Below, one piece after another: positions 1 to 7,397 of a stretch of DNA of 64,000 nt. The notes beneath the pieces are model-generated. The model ran no database searches and was not told the origin of the DNA. It worked only from the letters and a program-made list of their open reading frames with translations. How positions within the stretch are numbered: the first letter of the stretch is position 1; each line of letters starts with the position of its first letter. The stretch lies in assembly GCF_013391635.1 (NCBI RefSeq), contig NZ_JACAWU010000002.1, positions 1,240,001 to 1,304,000 on the forward strand. The letters are read 5' to 3'. The translations under genes were made by a program, and so were the position numbers. The stretch comes from Natronomonas gomsonensis. GTDB taxonomy: Archaea; Halobacteriota; Halobacteria; Halobacteriales; Haloarculaceae.

Positions 1-2
1 GC

Positions 3-116
3 GGCCGCGTCGAGAAAACCTACGCCGGCACCACACCTCCACAGCAGTTCCGGATCGACGAACCCGGCCTCACCGGTATGTACCCGATCACGTGGGTTCG
101 CGATCGGCTAGCGTAG
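3..116 (+). CDS. C-terminal end of an unidentified protein (5' part outside window)
   Basis: The reading frame is open from the window edge to a TAG at 114-116 and encodes 37 residues ending in MYPITWVRDRLA. No family is recognised. It lies 14 nt before a MazF-like remnant in the same orientation, so it could be the partner or neighbour of that gene. The start and most of the protein are missing. Confidence 0.35.
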   Translation, partial: GRVEKTYAGTTPPQQFRIDEPGLTGMYPITWVRDRLA

Positions 117-130
117 CATGAAGGGCCTGA

Positions 131-325
131 AGTGTCGCCAGCAACCGACGAAAAACTCGCGGCCACCGAGAGCCGATTCGCGAGCAAAAAGATTCGTCGA
201 TTCGGCTCAACCAGATTCGAGTCGCCCCCAGCAATGACCGAATCGATGCCGTCGTCGGAAGCCTCGATACGGAGCGTATGAATACCATAGAGGATGCGTT
301 CAAACTAAGTTTCGGCTTGAACTGA
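131..325 (+). pseudogene. MazF/PemK-like toxin, C-terminal fragment
   Basis: After a TGA at 128-130 the frame is open to a TGA at 323-325. The last 40 or so residues read like the C-terminal strand and helix of MazF/PemK mRNA interferases: LNQIRVAPSNDR, then VVGSLDTERMNTIEDAF, ending KLSFGLN. In that family this segment follows the catalytic N-terminal half. Here no start codon and no N-terminal half are present in frame, so the gene is taken as a decayed toxin. The identification rests on motif resemblance only. Confidence 0.45.
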
Positions 326-1276
326 ACCCGTTCAACCCCTGGCACTCAAAACGCCCCCGAAAATAACGGCGAGATTCTGGTATCGTACCCAACGGTAGTC
401 TCTTCTCACAGAAAAAACGGATTCCAACAGCGCCAGATCATCATAATCGGCCTCATCGTCCGAAAGCCTGGGGTATCCCGGGTGTGACCCCGAGTTAGGA
501 AAATGCATCTCGGTATCACTACTGGAATCCAAATCGCCTGCCTAGAACCCGCTAAACAGGAACTACAACGGAATAGTTGGAGTATGAATCCCGCGATGAA
601 GCCTTATGAGAGCGCCTCCAATCAAAACCGCATGACTGCAGCCGATTATGAAGCACTATATCGCTCGCACCAACAGATATCGGACCCAAAGCCAGGAACT
701 CCAGACAGACGAATACGGAGCCAAAACACCATGAGAGACGCTCTACTACGGTCTTGAGCGTCTCTGGTTGGGCCGACTAGTTCCCCTTTCGAACTGAACA
801 CGGACAGTATCTTGCGGACAGGCCACCGGATATGAACACTTGTTCTAGAAGCCAGATGCCTGGTTTCGACCGAGAGACCTCCTGAGACCGATTATGAACC
901 ATCTTGAAACTCGCGTAGTCCCAGCTCACCAGTTGAGCGAAAGCCAGGGGATCGGCTAGGAAGATTCGTGATTCGGGGTGCTATCGAAACGGTGCTTAGA
1001 CCCCCTGAAAGCGGCGTTTCTTCTCCGAGAATCGAATGCAGCGTGGGTCGGCATGAGCCGACGATTGGCCTGAATTCCCCCGACCGTTGTTCGCACATTT
1101 CAGTTGCTCTCAGTGAGTAGAAGTGACGATATTGACGTCATGGACGGCTAATGAACCGATTTGGAAATATCACGAATCGAGCGAATGATTGGAATATTCG
1201 GAGCCATGGGCCGGGCCCCGTTACTGTATCGATGTAGGTTCTCCATCTCAGACACAGACGACCCGACTATGACGTG
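326..1276. other. Region without a recognisable intact gene
   Basis: Several short open frames occur on both strands (for example 503-757 plus and 892-1098 minus), but none has a convincing start context, family resemblance or consistent haloarchaeal amino-acid composition. The base composition is lower in GC than the neighbouring genes. I read it as decayed accessory DNA. Confidence 0.4.
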
Positions 1277-2416
1277 TCACCGCCAACTGAAGAACGACCC
1301 ACTCGAATCGCGTTCCGCTTCCAACTCCGCCTCCAGGGCGTTACGCCGAGCTCGTTCCTCGTCCAATTTGGCTTCCAACCCGGCTTTCTCATCGAGGACT
1401 TCGCTGAGTCGCTCTTCGAGTTCCTCGATGCGGTCGAGACTTTCGCGATGGCGGAAGTCACAAGTGGGCGACTCCGATACCGATTTCTTACTCCCTGCTG
1501 ACGATTTTGTGGTATCAGGTGTGGGTTCGTAGAACTCGCTCGTTCCAGCAATCGCCCGCTCGATGGTCTTCTCGCCATAGGTACTCCCGTCCGCGAAGTG
1601 CCGTTCGTCCCACTTCTCGCGCATCAGTCCAGAATCTCGAAACAGCCGATTCATCTGTCGAGCGTCGCCGCCCGTCCAGAACGCCAGCAGCGAACACAGC
1701 GCCATATCCGCCTCCGAGTGGCTCTCGTAGCCGCTGGTGTCGCCGCGATACAGCGCCTCGAACTTCTCGCCGTTCACGGCGTTTTTGGCCTTCTGTAGCA
1801 ACTCTGAATCTTCCAGCGACCTGGTTGTCCGCTCGTCGTCGATGTTAGAATCGGATGCCGACCTTTCAGGCTCGTCCGGGGCGAGATACTCGTTGTAAAT
1901 CGCTGCGAGTTCCTCCTCACGGGCCTTAATCGCCTCGGGCGTCCCGTGGACGTGATCGGCGGTCACGGTGAAGAAGCGCGCGGTCTCGTACAGTTCCAGG
2001 TCACCCTTGCGATTGCGGCCCCTCGGAAGCGAACCGTCCACGAGGACGTGATACCCGGTTCCCGAGGGACTCACCTCGGTGAAGGAATCGAGCGTCTCGA
2101 TGACGTCCTTCGCCCATTCCTCGGGTCGGCCCGTCTCCGCATTTCGGCAGTCGTCGAGGTCGACACCAACTATGGGGTCTGCGTCCGTGAACACGAAACC
2201 GAGGCCATCCTCCTGGCCGAACTGTACTTGCTCGCTGGCCGTCTTGAAATCAGCCCACGTCTCCGGGTCGGTCGTCGACGCGAACTCGCCGCTCGTCGGG
2301 TCGATTGGAATCTTCGTCGATTTCCCGTTGCGTTGTTCCGCACGCCAGCAGAGCCATTGGTCGTATTCTAGGAGCGTCTCCGGGATCACATCTCGATTCG
2401 GCGGCGGCTCACTCAT
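1277..2416 (-). CDS. NrS-1 polymerase-like / primase-polymerase family protein
   Basis: A 379-residue protein resembling plasmid and virus primase-polymerases of the NrS-1 type. The N-terminal third carries a WLCWR segment, an acidic VGVDLDDC motif around residue 100 (probable metal-binding aspartates) and SGTGYHVL around residue 135. Residues 215-290 resemble the helical HBD domain of NrS-1-like proteins (SEADMALCSLLAFWTG, then YGEKTIERAI). The last 45 residues form a charged coiled coil. I chose ATG 2416 (MSEPPP) over the in-frame ATG at 2446 because conserved sequence starts there. Such proteins occur in haloarchaeal plasmids and integrated elements, so it marks the left arm as mobile. No helicase domain is fused to it. 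Confidence 0.7.
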   Translation of the reverse strand: MSEPPPNRDVIPETLLEYDQWLCWRAEQRNGKSTKIPIDPTSGEFASTTDPETWADFKTASEQVQFGQEDGLGFVFTDADPIVGVDLDDCRNAETGRPEEWAKDVIETLDSFTEVSPSGTGYHVLVDGSLPRGRNRKGDLELYETARFFTVTADHVHGTPEAIKAREEELAAIYNEYLAPDEPERSASDSNIDDERTTRSLEDSELLQKAKNAVNGEKFEALYRGDTSGYESHSEADMALCSLLAFWTGGDARQMNRLFRDSGLMREKWDERHFADGSTYGEKTIERAIAGTSEFYEPTPDTTKSSAGSKKSVSESPTCDFRHRESLDRIEELEERLSEVLDEKAGLEAKLDEERARRNALEAELEAERDSSGSFFSWR

Positions 2417-2848
2417 TTGGATTCGTAATTTACCCCGAAAGCGCAATAACCCCTTCGTGGCGATGTTTCAAACGCCCATCATCTGAAAGCACGCTCACGT
2501 CCCGATTTTTTTCCTCACACTTCCCGTATCAGTCCGATATCACGTGACTCTAAGCTCACAATCCTCTGATTCGACTGATGTTCCGTACTTGTCTTCAGAA
2601 TCGTCCAGGTCGATGATTAGGGGGCCTTCATCGTCGTCTCACTCCGAATCATACTGGGTCGTCAAGTCCGGAATCACGTCTAAAATTTCGAGGAATGCTT
2701 GCGGCACGATCGTCCACCCAGCCCTGGAGACACCTATGAATTAGCACTCGGCGAGCTTCAAACTCCAGTACAGTAAAGAAATTACAAATTCGGAAATCTG
2801 GATTTCCGAAATTGAAAGTTCTACACTGATGGCCGTGGGACGGTAGCT
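2417..2848. other. Intergenic region with a short gene remnant
   Basis: No intact gene is visible. On the minus strand, 2740 down to 2639 encodes a start-less stretch (FIGVSRAGWTIVPQAFLEIL, then a stop about 12 codons later) with protein-like composition, preceded directly by an in-frame TAA. It is probably the tail of a decayed gene. AT-rich sequence at 2770-2820 precedes the ATPase gene and may hold its promoter. Confidence 0.35.
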
Positions 2849-4213
2849 ATGGAGCGATTCGTCGATCGGGAAACCGAACTCGAGCAACTCACGGGCTGCT
2901 ATGAGTCCGAGACGGCAGACTTCGTCGTGCTGTACGGTCGGCGGCGTCTCGGGAAGAGCGAACTCGTCCGCCAGTCGATTGCCGATCGGGACGACGCGAT
3001 CTACTACCAAGCCGTCGAATCGACCGCCGAGAACCAGCTCGAACAGTTCGTCGACGCCGCCACCACACAGTTCCCCGCACTGGAAACCGTCCGTCGCGAC
3101 TGGGAGATACTGCTCGAAGCCCTCGGTGGACAAGACGCGATCGTGATCATCGACGAGTTCTCCTTCCTCATCGAGGAGGACGAGTCACTACCCTCGCGTA
3201 TCCAGCGCGTCTGGGACACGGCGTTACAGGAGACCGCGATGACACTGGTCCTCGTTGGCTCGTCGATTAGCGTCATGGAAGACAAAGTCCTCTCCGGGAG
3301 CGCACCGCTGTATGGCCGCCGAACAGCAACGATCGACCTCAAACCGCTCTCCGTTGCCAATGCACGTCAGTTCTTCCCGGCGTACGACCCCGAGACCGCA
3401 ATCACCGCATGGTCGATCTACGGTGGGACGCCGTATTATCTCCAAACGATCGATCCCGACGAGCCATTGGAATCGAACGTCCAAGAGACGATTCTCTCAG
3501 AACAGGGGCTCTTGTACTCCGAACCGGAGTTCCTGCTGCGAATCGAACTCCGACAACCGAATACGTACTTCAGTATTCTCCGAGCACTCGCCCACGGACG
3601 TCGGACACCCAACGAAATCGCGGGCATGGCTGGCGTCGAATCCAGTTCGCTCAGTACGTACCTCCAGACGCTTCGTCGGCTGCGTCTCGTCGAACGCCAC
3701 ATCCCCGTGACGGCATCGCCAACGGCCTCAAAACGCGGTCGGTATCGAATCGCAGCACCGCTGTTCCAATTCTGGTTTCGGTTCGTCTACGGGAAACAAG
3801 ACCAACTCGGGCTGCTCGGAGCCGACGCCTACGAGGAACTCGTTGCGCCCGACTTGGCGGATTACGTCAGTCCGCTGTTCGAGCGCCTCTGCCAAGAGGC
3901 GCTCCCAGGGCTCATCGACCGGCGATTTCGGAACGTCGGCCAATGGTGGTTCAAAGAACACGAACTCGACGTTCTCGGTCTCACCAGTGAAGGACTCGTC
4001 GCCGGTGAGTGTAAGTTCACCAGCCAGCCGGTGAGTGAAGGCGTCCTCGCCGATCTTGAACGAACAGCATCGGAAGTACAGTGGTCGGAGGCCCCAGCAG
4101 ATGGGAACCCGCTCTACGTACTGTTCAGCCGCTCCGGATTTACCGACGACCTCCAACAGGTCGCTGACACGCGCGGGGATGTGCGGCTCTTCAATCTAGC
4201 AGATTTAGTGTAG
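2849..4213 (+). CDS. AAA ATPase with C-terminal DUF234 (MNS-type STAND family)
   Basis: This 454-residue protein belongs to the archaeal ATPase family with a C-terminal DUF234 domain. The Walker A motif is GRRRLGKSEL at about residue 31 and Walker B is IVIIDEF at about 98. A sensor-like LVLVGSS follows near 135. Residues 250-330 contain a winged-helix segment (TPNEIAGMAGVESSSLSTYL). The C-terminal part has the DUF234 pattern HELDVLG then GLVAGECKF at about 370-390, which resembles a PD-(D/E)XK nuclease core (D, then ExK). These proteins are common in archaeal accessory regions. A role in nucleic-acid cleavage or defence is inferred, not shown. It stands alone, with 31 nt to the convergent downstream gene. 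Confidence 0.85.
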   Translation: MERFVDRETELEQLTGCYESETADFVVLYGRRRLGKSELVRQSIADRDDAIYYQAVESTAENQLEQFVDAATTQFPALETVRRDWEILLEALGGQDAIVIIDEFSFLIEEDESLPSRIQRVWDTALQETAMTLVLVGSSISVMEDKVLSGSAPLYGRRTATIDLKPLSVANARQFFPAYDPETAITAWSIYGGTPYYLQTIDPDEPLESNVQETILSEQGLLYSEPEFLLRIELRQPNTYFSILRALAHGRRTPNEIAGMAGVESSSLSTYLQTLRRLRLVERHIPVTASPTASKRGRYRIAAPLFQFWFRFVYGKQDQLGLLGADAYEELVAPDLADYVSPLFERLCQEALPGLIDRRFRNVGQWWFKEHELDVLGLTSEGLVAGECKFTSQPVSEGVLADLERTASEVQWSEAPADGNPLYVLFSRSGFTDDLQQVADTRGDVRLFNLADLV

Positions 4214-4244
4214 TCATCTAGTTCGTCTCCAGCTTGACTCTATT

Positions 4245-4862
4245 TCAATCAGCTGTCGAGTCGAACAGCCGGTGATGTTTTTCGAGCCATTCGACCTCAT
4301 GGTACGTCACGTTATCCTGGATGTCGTATTCTAACGGGAGTGGATTTGAGGGGCAGTTCGTGTAGGTGAGGTTGATTTCGATACAGGGTCCATGCTCTGA
4401 GACGCAATCAAATCCCTCGTCACAAGCATACACGACGCTGAACCACCGGATTTGAAACCCGAAGTGGTCACAGACATCTCTGACGACTGCTGCATCACAA
4501 TAGGGCGTATGAACCCACAACTCACTGCCAGCGTATGCCCCATCTTTGACGCACCAAATCTCATCGAGCGACCGAAGAAATGCTGCTGCGCGATTGTAGT
4601 GCGCTTCAGTCAGGTGGTCCCACCAGTAGTATCGTTCAACTTGGTCAACGAGCAGCTGGAGGCAGTCACCACACACATCGTACTCGGTCTCTCCGAGACA
4701 GACATCGTGGAGTTCGCCATGATGTGTGGTGTCGCACGCATCGCATGTTGGACGGGAACTCGTATCTTGACGTGCGGAGCGCTCCTCAGAGTCGATGTAG
4801 TGGGGATACGCGCTGATATGCTCTGTTTGTTCAGATTTACTCGCATCGGTATTCTCGGTCAT
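4245..4862 (-). CDS. Hypothetical protein with CxxC zinc-ribbon pair
   Basis: A 205-residue soluble protein of no recognised family. Residues 39-67 carry two cysteine pairs (CDAC, then CGDC) about 25 residues apart, typical of a structural zinc site. The C-terminal half is rich in aromatic residues and cysteines (VHTPYCDAAVVRDVCDHFGF; YACDEGFDC). It faces the ATPase gene tail to tail. The single ATG at 4862 is the natural start. GC is lower than in the chromosomal part of the window, consistent with acquired DNA. Confidence 0.6.
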   Translation of the reverse strand: MTENTDASKSEQTEHISAYPHYIDSEERSARQDTSSRPTCDACDTTHHGELHDVCLGETEYDVCGDCLQLLVDQVERYYWWDHLTEAHYNRAAAFLRSLDEIWCVKDGAYAGSELWVHTPYCDAAVVRDVCDHFGFQIRWFSVVYACDEGFDCVSEHGPCIEINLTYTNCPSNPLPLEYDIQDNVTYHEVEWLEKHHRLFDSTAD

Positions 4863-4883
4863 TGGTCTCTAACCGAGAACCAT

Positions 4884-4919
4884 CAGTCACGTCGGTGACT
4901 GGGTTCCCGGCTAGAACCC
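4884..4919. other. Two adjacent perfect hairpins between a zinc protein gene and a broken toxin gene
   Basis: CAGTCAC-GTCG-GTGACTG (4884-4901) is followed without a gap by GGGTTC-CCGGCTA-GAACCC (4901-4919). The sequence CTAACCG recurs at 4870-4876 and at 4999-5005, which is close to where the PIN gene ends. The segment may be an insertion or excision scar of a small element. Confidence 0.4.
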
Positions 4920-4998
4920 GACCGACGGGAGACCAGCCATCTGTAATAACAACTATCGGGGTGCTGTAAATAGTTTCTGTGCACTCCATCAGAGGGTT

Positions 4999-5091
4999 CT
5001 AACCGTGACGATACCAGAGATTGGTGTTTGCGACAGCGATCAGTGCATCAGTATCGACGATAATTGGATAGCGTACTTCATTGTCCGCCAT
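4999..5091 (-). pseudogene. PIN-domain (VapC-like) toxin, truncated to the first 30 residues
   Basis: ATG at 5091 starts two nt after the antitoxin stop. The 30 residues include PIIVDTDALIAVANTNLW, which is the first strand and first catalytic aspartate of PIN-domain ribonucleases, then end at a TAG (4999-5001). The three other acidic residues and the remaining ~100 residues of a VapC are absent. The upstream antitoxin gene is intact, so the toxin of this pair has been lost. Confidence 0.7.
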
Positions 5092-5093
5092 CG

Positions 5094-5402
5094 CTACTCT
5101 TGGAATACCCCCGTCGTATCAAGCTCTGAAGCTTCCTCAAAGGCATTCCGCTCGCGCTCAATCTCCTCTAAGCCATCATCGAGAAGAATTTCTGCAACAT
5201 CTTCAGAGATATCTCCCTGCTTGTACCGCTGGTGAAGAGTGATTTTCTCTTCGTCCGAAAGGGCTTCTCGAAGTTTCTCTCGGAGCCCCTGTCGGGCAAG
5301 CTCACTAATGTTTATTCCCCCGAGACGCATCTGGTCGACGACCTGCGTTGCTTCCTTCTCAGCTTCCCCCCGGAACTGGATTTTGTCGTTGTTCGTCGCC
5401 AT
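5094..5402 (-). CDS. Antitoxin of a PIN-domain toxin-antitoxin pair
   Basis: A 102-residue, strongly charged helical protein starting MATNNDKIQFRGEA. The N-terminal third resembles a short DNA-binding segment (IQFRGEAEKEATQVV, then NISELARQGLREKL). The C-terminal half is acidic (SEDVAEILLDDGLEEIERE) and would wrap the toxin. ATG 5402 is preferred over an upstream ATG because the conserved sequence begins there. It is followed after 2 nt by the truncated PIN gene. Autoregulation of the operon is expected for the family. Confidence 0.65.
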   Translation of the reverse strand: MATNNDKIQFRGEAEKEATQVVDQMRLGGINISELARQGLREKLREALSDEEKITLHQRYKQGDISEDVAEILLDDGLEEIERERNAFEEASELDTTGVFQE

Positions 5403-5555
5403 CTTATCTACTCGTTCCCTACAACAATAGATGTTGTGACGTGCCATCCATGTCATCACAGATCTACCACTGGACTACAGCTTGAAAAATGAGATTCGTT
5501 GTTTCAAGGATCGAATCGTACACTCGTTAAAACCGTGCCTATGGTTATCACACCC

Positions 5556-5572
5556 TGATTAATTTTAATACA
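5556..5572 (+). promoter_or_regulatory. Possible TATA element ahead of the tRNA/Ro region
   Basis: TTTTAATA at 5563-5570 in an AT-rich patch is the only good archaeal TATA-like box on the plus strand before the tRNA array. Transcription would start near 5595. Whether it serves the whole array is inference. Confidence 0.3.
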
Positions 5573-5634
5573 GTTGCCACGATAATCCGTAACTGACGTC
5601 CGAAACAAACCTCGTAAACAGAGAATCCCGCAAC

Positions 5635-5817
5635 ATGGTCGATACTCGCTTCAAACCGCGGCGTGCTCGTTCTCGCTTAGCCGCGGGTCGCGTGTTCGGC
5701 GAGTACCTACAAGACCAGCGTACGGAGGGACCGGTCGAGAATCGTCGGGCCTGCGTCGCCATCGAATACGAGAGTGCGACGCACTCCGGCGATCTCCGGA
5801 CACCCTCACCCGCATAA
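5635..5817 (+). CDS. Possible small basic protein ahead of the tRNA array
   Basis: An open frame of 60 residues starts 40 nt after the proposed transcription start and begins MVDTRFKPRRARSRLAAGRV. It is arginine-rich in the first third and has no recognisable domain. It could be a real small protein or part of an untranslated leader. Coding status is uncertain. Confidence 0.25.
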   Translation: MVDTRFKPRRARSRLAAGRVFGEYLQDQRTEGPVENRRACVAIEYESATHSGDLRTPSPA

Positions 5818-5883
5818 CCCGGCTCCCACGCGGACTACCCGTCAGGGGCTGGGGAACACGGGATTGCCGCCTGCTTTCGCCTA

Positions 5884-6039
5884 GTACTCGCTTGGCTCAC
5901 AGCCGTACGCGAGTACGGGGGACGAGGCTCGCGGCAGTTTGGTCTGCGTTCGTTCCTGATTGTAGGACGAACGAGCGATTCTGTGCGTGCTGAACGCACC
6001 AAGAGTCGCTGGTACGCTTTCCCGCAGCGTTAGCTGCGG
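5884..6039 (+). ncRNA. Candidate structured RNA: four consecutive hairpins upstream of tRNA-Gln
   Basis: Four perfect or near-perfect hairpins follow one another. (1) GTACTCGC pairs with GCGAGTAC (5884-5891/5909-5916) and encloses GGCT-CAC-AGCC. (2) A 9-bp stem at 5947-5955/5965-5973. (3) GTGCGT-GCTGA-ACGCAC (5983-5999). (4) CCGCAGC-GTTA-GCTGCGG (6022-6039). The last ends 8 nt before tRNA-Gln. No protein frame explains them. The context next to a Ro-like gene makes a Y-RNA-like or processing role possible, but no known family was matched. Confidence 0.45.
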
Positions 6040-6047
6040 CTACGTCA

Positions 6048-6123
6048 AGCCCCGGAGTCTCCGTTGGCGAGGGACGCCGGACTTTGAATCCGGAGGTCGC
6101 CGGTTCGATTCCGGCCGGGGCGA
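6048..6123 (+). tRNA. tRNA-Gln(TTG)
   Basis: Anticodon arm CCGGA-CTTTGAA-TCCGG gives TTG. The T arm is GCCGG-TTCGATT-CCGGC. The acceptor pairs GCCCCG with CGGGGC; the outermost pair is an A-G mismatch, so the stem has six good pairs. CCA is not encoded. The D-arm sequence is nearly the same as that of tRNA-Glu at 8268. Three nt separate it from tRNA-Asp. Confidence 0.85.
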
Positions 6124-6126
6124 CAT

Positions 6127-6200
6127 GCCGACGTGGTGTAATCCGGCGAGCATACGGTCCTATCACGGCCGTGATCCGGGTTCGAATCCCGGCGTCGGCG
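6127..6200 (+). tRNA. tRNA-Asp with unusual ATC anticodon
   Basis: Acceptor GCCGACG/CGTCGGC, T arm CCGGG-TTCGAAT-CCCGG, G at the discriminator position. The anticodon arm is CGGTC-CTATCAC-GGCCG, so positions 34-36 read ATC where archaeal tRNA-Asp has GTC. All other parts are canonical for tRNA-Asp (74 nt). A34 is essentially absent from archaeal tRNAs, so decoding of GAC would be impaired unless the base is changed. Confidence 0.85.
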
Positions 6201-6206
6201 TGGACG

Positions 6207-6443
6207 CGTGGCGTGGCCACGTGGGGATACCCATCGAGGTAGGCAGCTCGTTGGTGCGATCAGTTGGATCGTTCCTACGATGCTGGGCCCAGCAGGGTCT
6301 GTAACCTATATGAGCCGGTGTGGTATTCCCGGGAGATCCCGAAGCACGCCCCCGCGATGAGACGCGCAATAACGACCGAGAGGTCGCGGTTGCGCAGTTG
6401 GAAAGTCGTACAGATAGATAATCAACTGCCGAACGCTCGGCAG
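6207..6443 (+). ncRNA. Hairpin-rich spacer between tRNA-Asp and tRNA-Pro
   Basis: No open frame of note occurs, but many hairpins do: CGTGGC-GTG-GCCACG (6207-6221), CGATC-AGTTG-GATCG (6257-6271), the 14-bp palindrome TGCTGGGCCCAGCA (6281-6294), a two-part stem GCGCAA/TTGCGC enclosing CGACC-GAGA-GGTCG (6364-6395), and CTGCCGA-ACGC-TCGGCAG (6426-6443). The last ends 6 nt before tRNA-Pro. They may be processing structures, decayed tRNAs or small RNAs. Confidence 0.4.
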
Positions 6444-6449
6444 TCCCGT

Positions 6450-6522
6450 GAGCCGATGGTCCAGCGGACGACGATCTGTGCATCGGGCGCACAGGACCGA
6501 GGTTCGAATCCTCGTCGGCTCA
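6450..6522 (+). tRNA. tRNA-Pro(CGG)
   Basis: Acceptor GAGCCGA/TCGGCTC with discriminator A, T arm CGAGG-TTCGAAT-CCTCG, anticodon arm TGTGC-ATCGGGC-GCACA. The anticodon is CGG with G37, as in proline tRNAs. The length is a canonical 73 nt with a four-base variable loop. CCA is not encoded. Confidence 0.85.
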
Positions 6523-6526
6523 GTGT

Positions 6527-6609
6527 GCCGTGTCTGGGGAATGGAGACCCCACTGGCCTGCTATGCCAGCCCCGACGACGGGTTCCCGGTTCGACTCCGG
6601 GACACGGCG
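6527..6609 (+). tRNA. tRNA-Ser(GCT)
   Basis: Class II tRNA: acceptor GCCGTGT/ACACGGC, discriminator G, D stem GGGG/CCCC, anticodon arm CTGGC-CTGCTAT-GCCAG, and a long variable arm with a CCC/GGG stem (6570-6584). T arm CCCGG-TTCGACT-CCGGG. The 3' end lies 2 nt before the ATG of the small zinc-finger gene at 6612. Confidence 0.9.
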
Positions 6610-6611
6610 TG

Positions 6612-6752
6612 ATGCCAAAGAATGTCTGCCCTAACTGCGAGGAGGAAGCGTTCCGCCACGTCCCGCTCGGCGAAACAACGTCCATCGACACGATTGGAAG
6701 TGTGAGAATCTGCGTCACCGGCGACGGCGCGTACTTCCACGGAACGAGGTAA
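6612..6752 (+). CDS. 46-residue CxxC zinc-finger protein
   Basis: The frame starts MPKNVCPNCEEEAF and ends GDGAYFHGTR. It has a CPNC pair near the N-terminus and one further cysteine, so the zinc site is incomplete unless His16 or a partner helps. ATG lies only 2 nt after the 3' end of tRNA-Ser and no ribosome binding site fits in between. Cleavage at the tRNA 3' end by tRNase Z would therefore create a leaderless mRNA, a normal translation mode in haloarchaea. An upstream extension of the same frame runs through tRNA genes and is rejected. Function unknown. Confidence 0.6.
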   Translation: MPKNVCPNCEEEAFRHVPLGETTSIDTIGSVRICVTGDGAYFHGTR

Positions 6753-6894
6753 CCGTCATCCATCCCTGCCGTGACTGGGTGCTGATGAGCGCATTCGCCG
6801 CGAAAGTGAGGGTCAGAAGATGAGCGATGTACGTCTTCCGGCGTCCCGGTGAGCAACGCGAGGCGGGCTCGTCGGAGCAAGCTCCAACGGTGAT

Positions 6895-6976
6895 GGTGAG
6901 ACATGCGGATAGGCGACCGTGCTCGGTTTGAAACCGAGAGCCGCGAGGCTTCGGAGTTCGACTCTCCGTCTCACCG
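6895..6976 (+). tRNA. tRNA-Ser(TGA)
   Basis: Class II: acceptor GGTGAGA/TCTCACC, discriminator G, anticodon arm CTCGG-TTTGAAA-CCGAG, variable stem AGCC-GCGA-GGCT, T arm CGGAG-TTCGACT-CTCCG. Complete and canonical. The next tRNA begins 3 nt downstream. Confidence 0.92.
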
Positions 6977-6978
6977 TT

Positions 6979-7064
6979 GGCGGGATTTCCCTAGCTTGGT
7001 CAAGGGACCGCATTGGAACCGCGGCGTCCGCGAGGACACGAGTGTTCAAATCACTCTCCCGCCG
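6979..7064 (+). tRNA. tRNA-Ser(GGA)
   Basis: Class II: acceptor GGCGGGA/TCCCGCC, discriminator G, variable stem GTCC-GCGA-GGAC, T arm GAGTG-TTCAAAT-CACTC. The anticodon arm CCGCA-TTGGAAC-CGCGG has an A-C mismatch next to the loop, a sign of mild decay. Anticodon GGA. Confidence 0.85.
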
Positions 7065-7111
7065 CTGCGTGCCGAAGTGATTCGCAGAGTCGTTGGCGAT
7101 TTTCGAATTGC

Positions 7112-7193
7112 GCCGCCATGCCAGAGTGGTCAAACGGGCACGGTTGAGAGCCGTGTGGTTAGTCCTTCCCAGGTTCGAATCCTGGTGGCGGCA
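7112..7193 (+). tRNA. tRNA-Leu(GAG)
   Basis: Class II: acceptor GCCGCCA/TGGCGGC, discriminator A, anticodon arm CACGG-TTGAGAG-CCGTG, T arm CCAGG-TTCGAAT-CCTGG. Complete. The 42-nt spacer that follows contains the hairpin CCGGC-CATCGT-GCCGG (7195-7210). Confidence 0.9.
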
Positions 7194-7235
7194 TCCGGCC
7201 ATCGTGCCGGTAGACAATTCCCGCTCAAACGTTAC

Positions 7236-7318
7236 GTCGCCGTACCCAAGTGGTCAACGGGAAGCGGTTCAGAACCGCTGGCGTAGGTCCTTCCGAGGTT
7301 CAAATCCTCGCGGCGACA
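7236..7318 (+). tRNA. tRNA-Leu(CAG)
   Basis: Class II: acceptor GTCGCCG/CGGCGAC, discriminator A, anticodon arm AGCGG-TTCAGAA-CCGCT, T arm CGAGG-TTCAAAT-CCTCG. Complete. Only 3 nt separate it from tRNA-Tyr. Confidence 0.9.
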
Positions 7319-7321
7319 TTT

Positions 7322-7393
7322 CTCCCTGTGGTCTAGCGGCTACGATGCCTCCCTGTAGAGGAGGAGACGCACGTTCGAGTCGTGCCGGGGAGA
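7322..7393 (+). tRNA. tRNA-Tyr(GTA)
   Basis: Acceptor CTCCCTG/CGGGGAG with the C1-G72 pair that identifies archaeal tyrosine tRNAs, discriminator A, anticodon arm CCTCC-CTGTAGA-GGAGG, T arm GCACG-TTCGAGT-CGTGC. 72 nt, intronless. Confidence 0.9.
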
Positions 7394-7397
7394 CTGC

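Noticed and set aside
6264..6611. Upstream extension of the 46-residue zinc-finger frame
   Set aside because: It runs through tRNA-Pro and tRNA-Ser; only the part after 6612 is protein-like.
6780..6860. C/D-box-like TGATGA and CTGA motifs
   Set aside because: C and D boxes are not at proper spacing, no flanking stem or second box pair; taken as chance.
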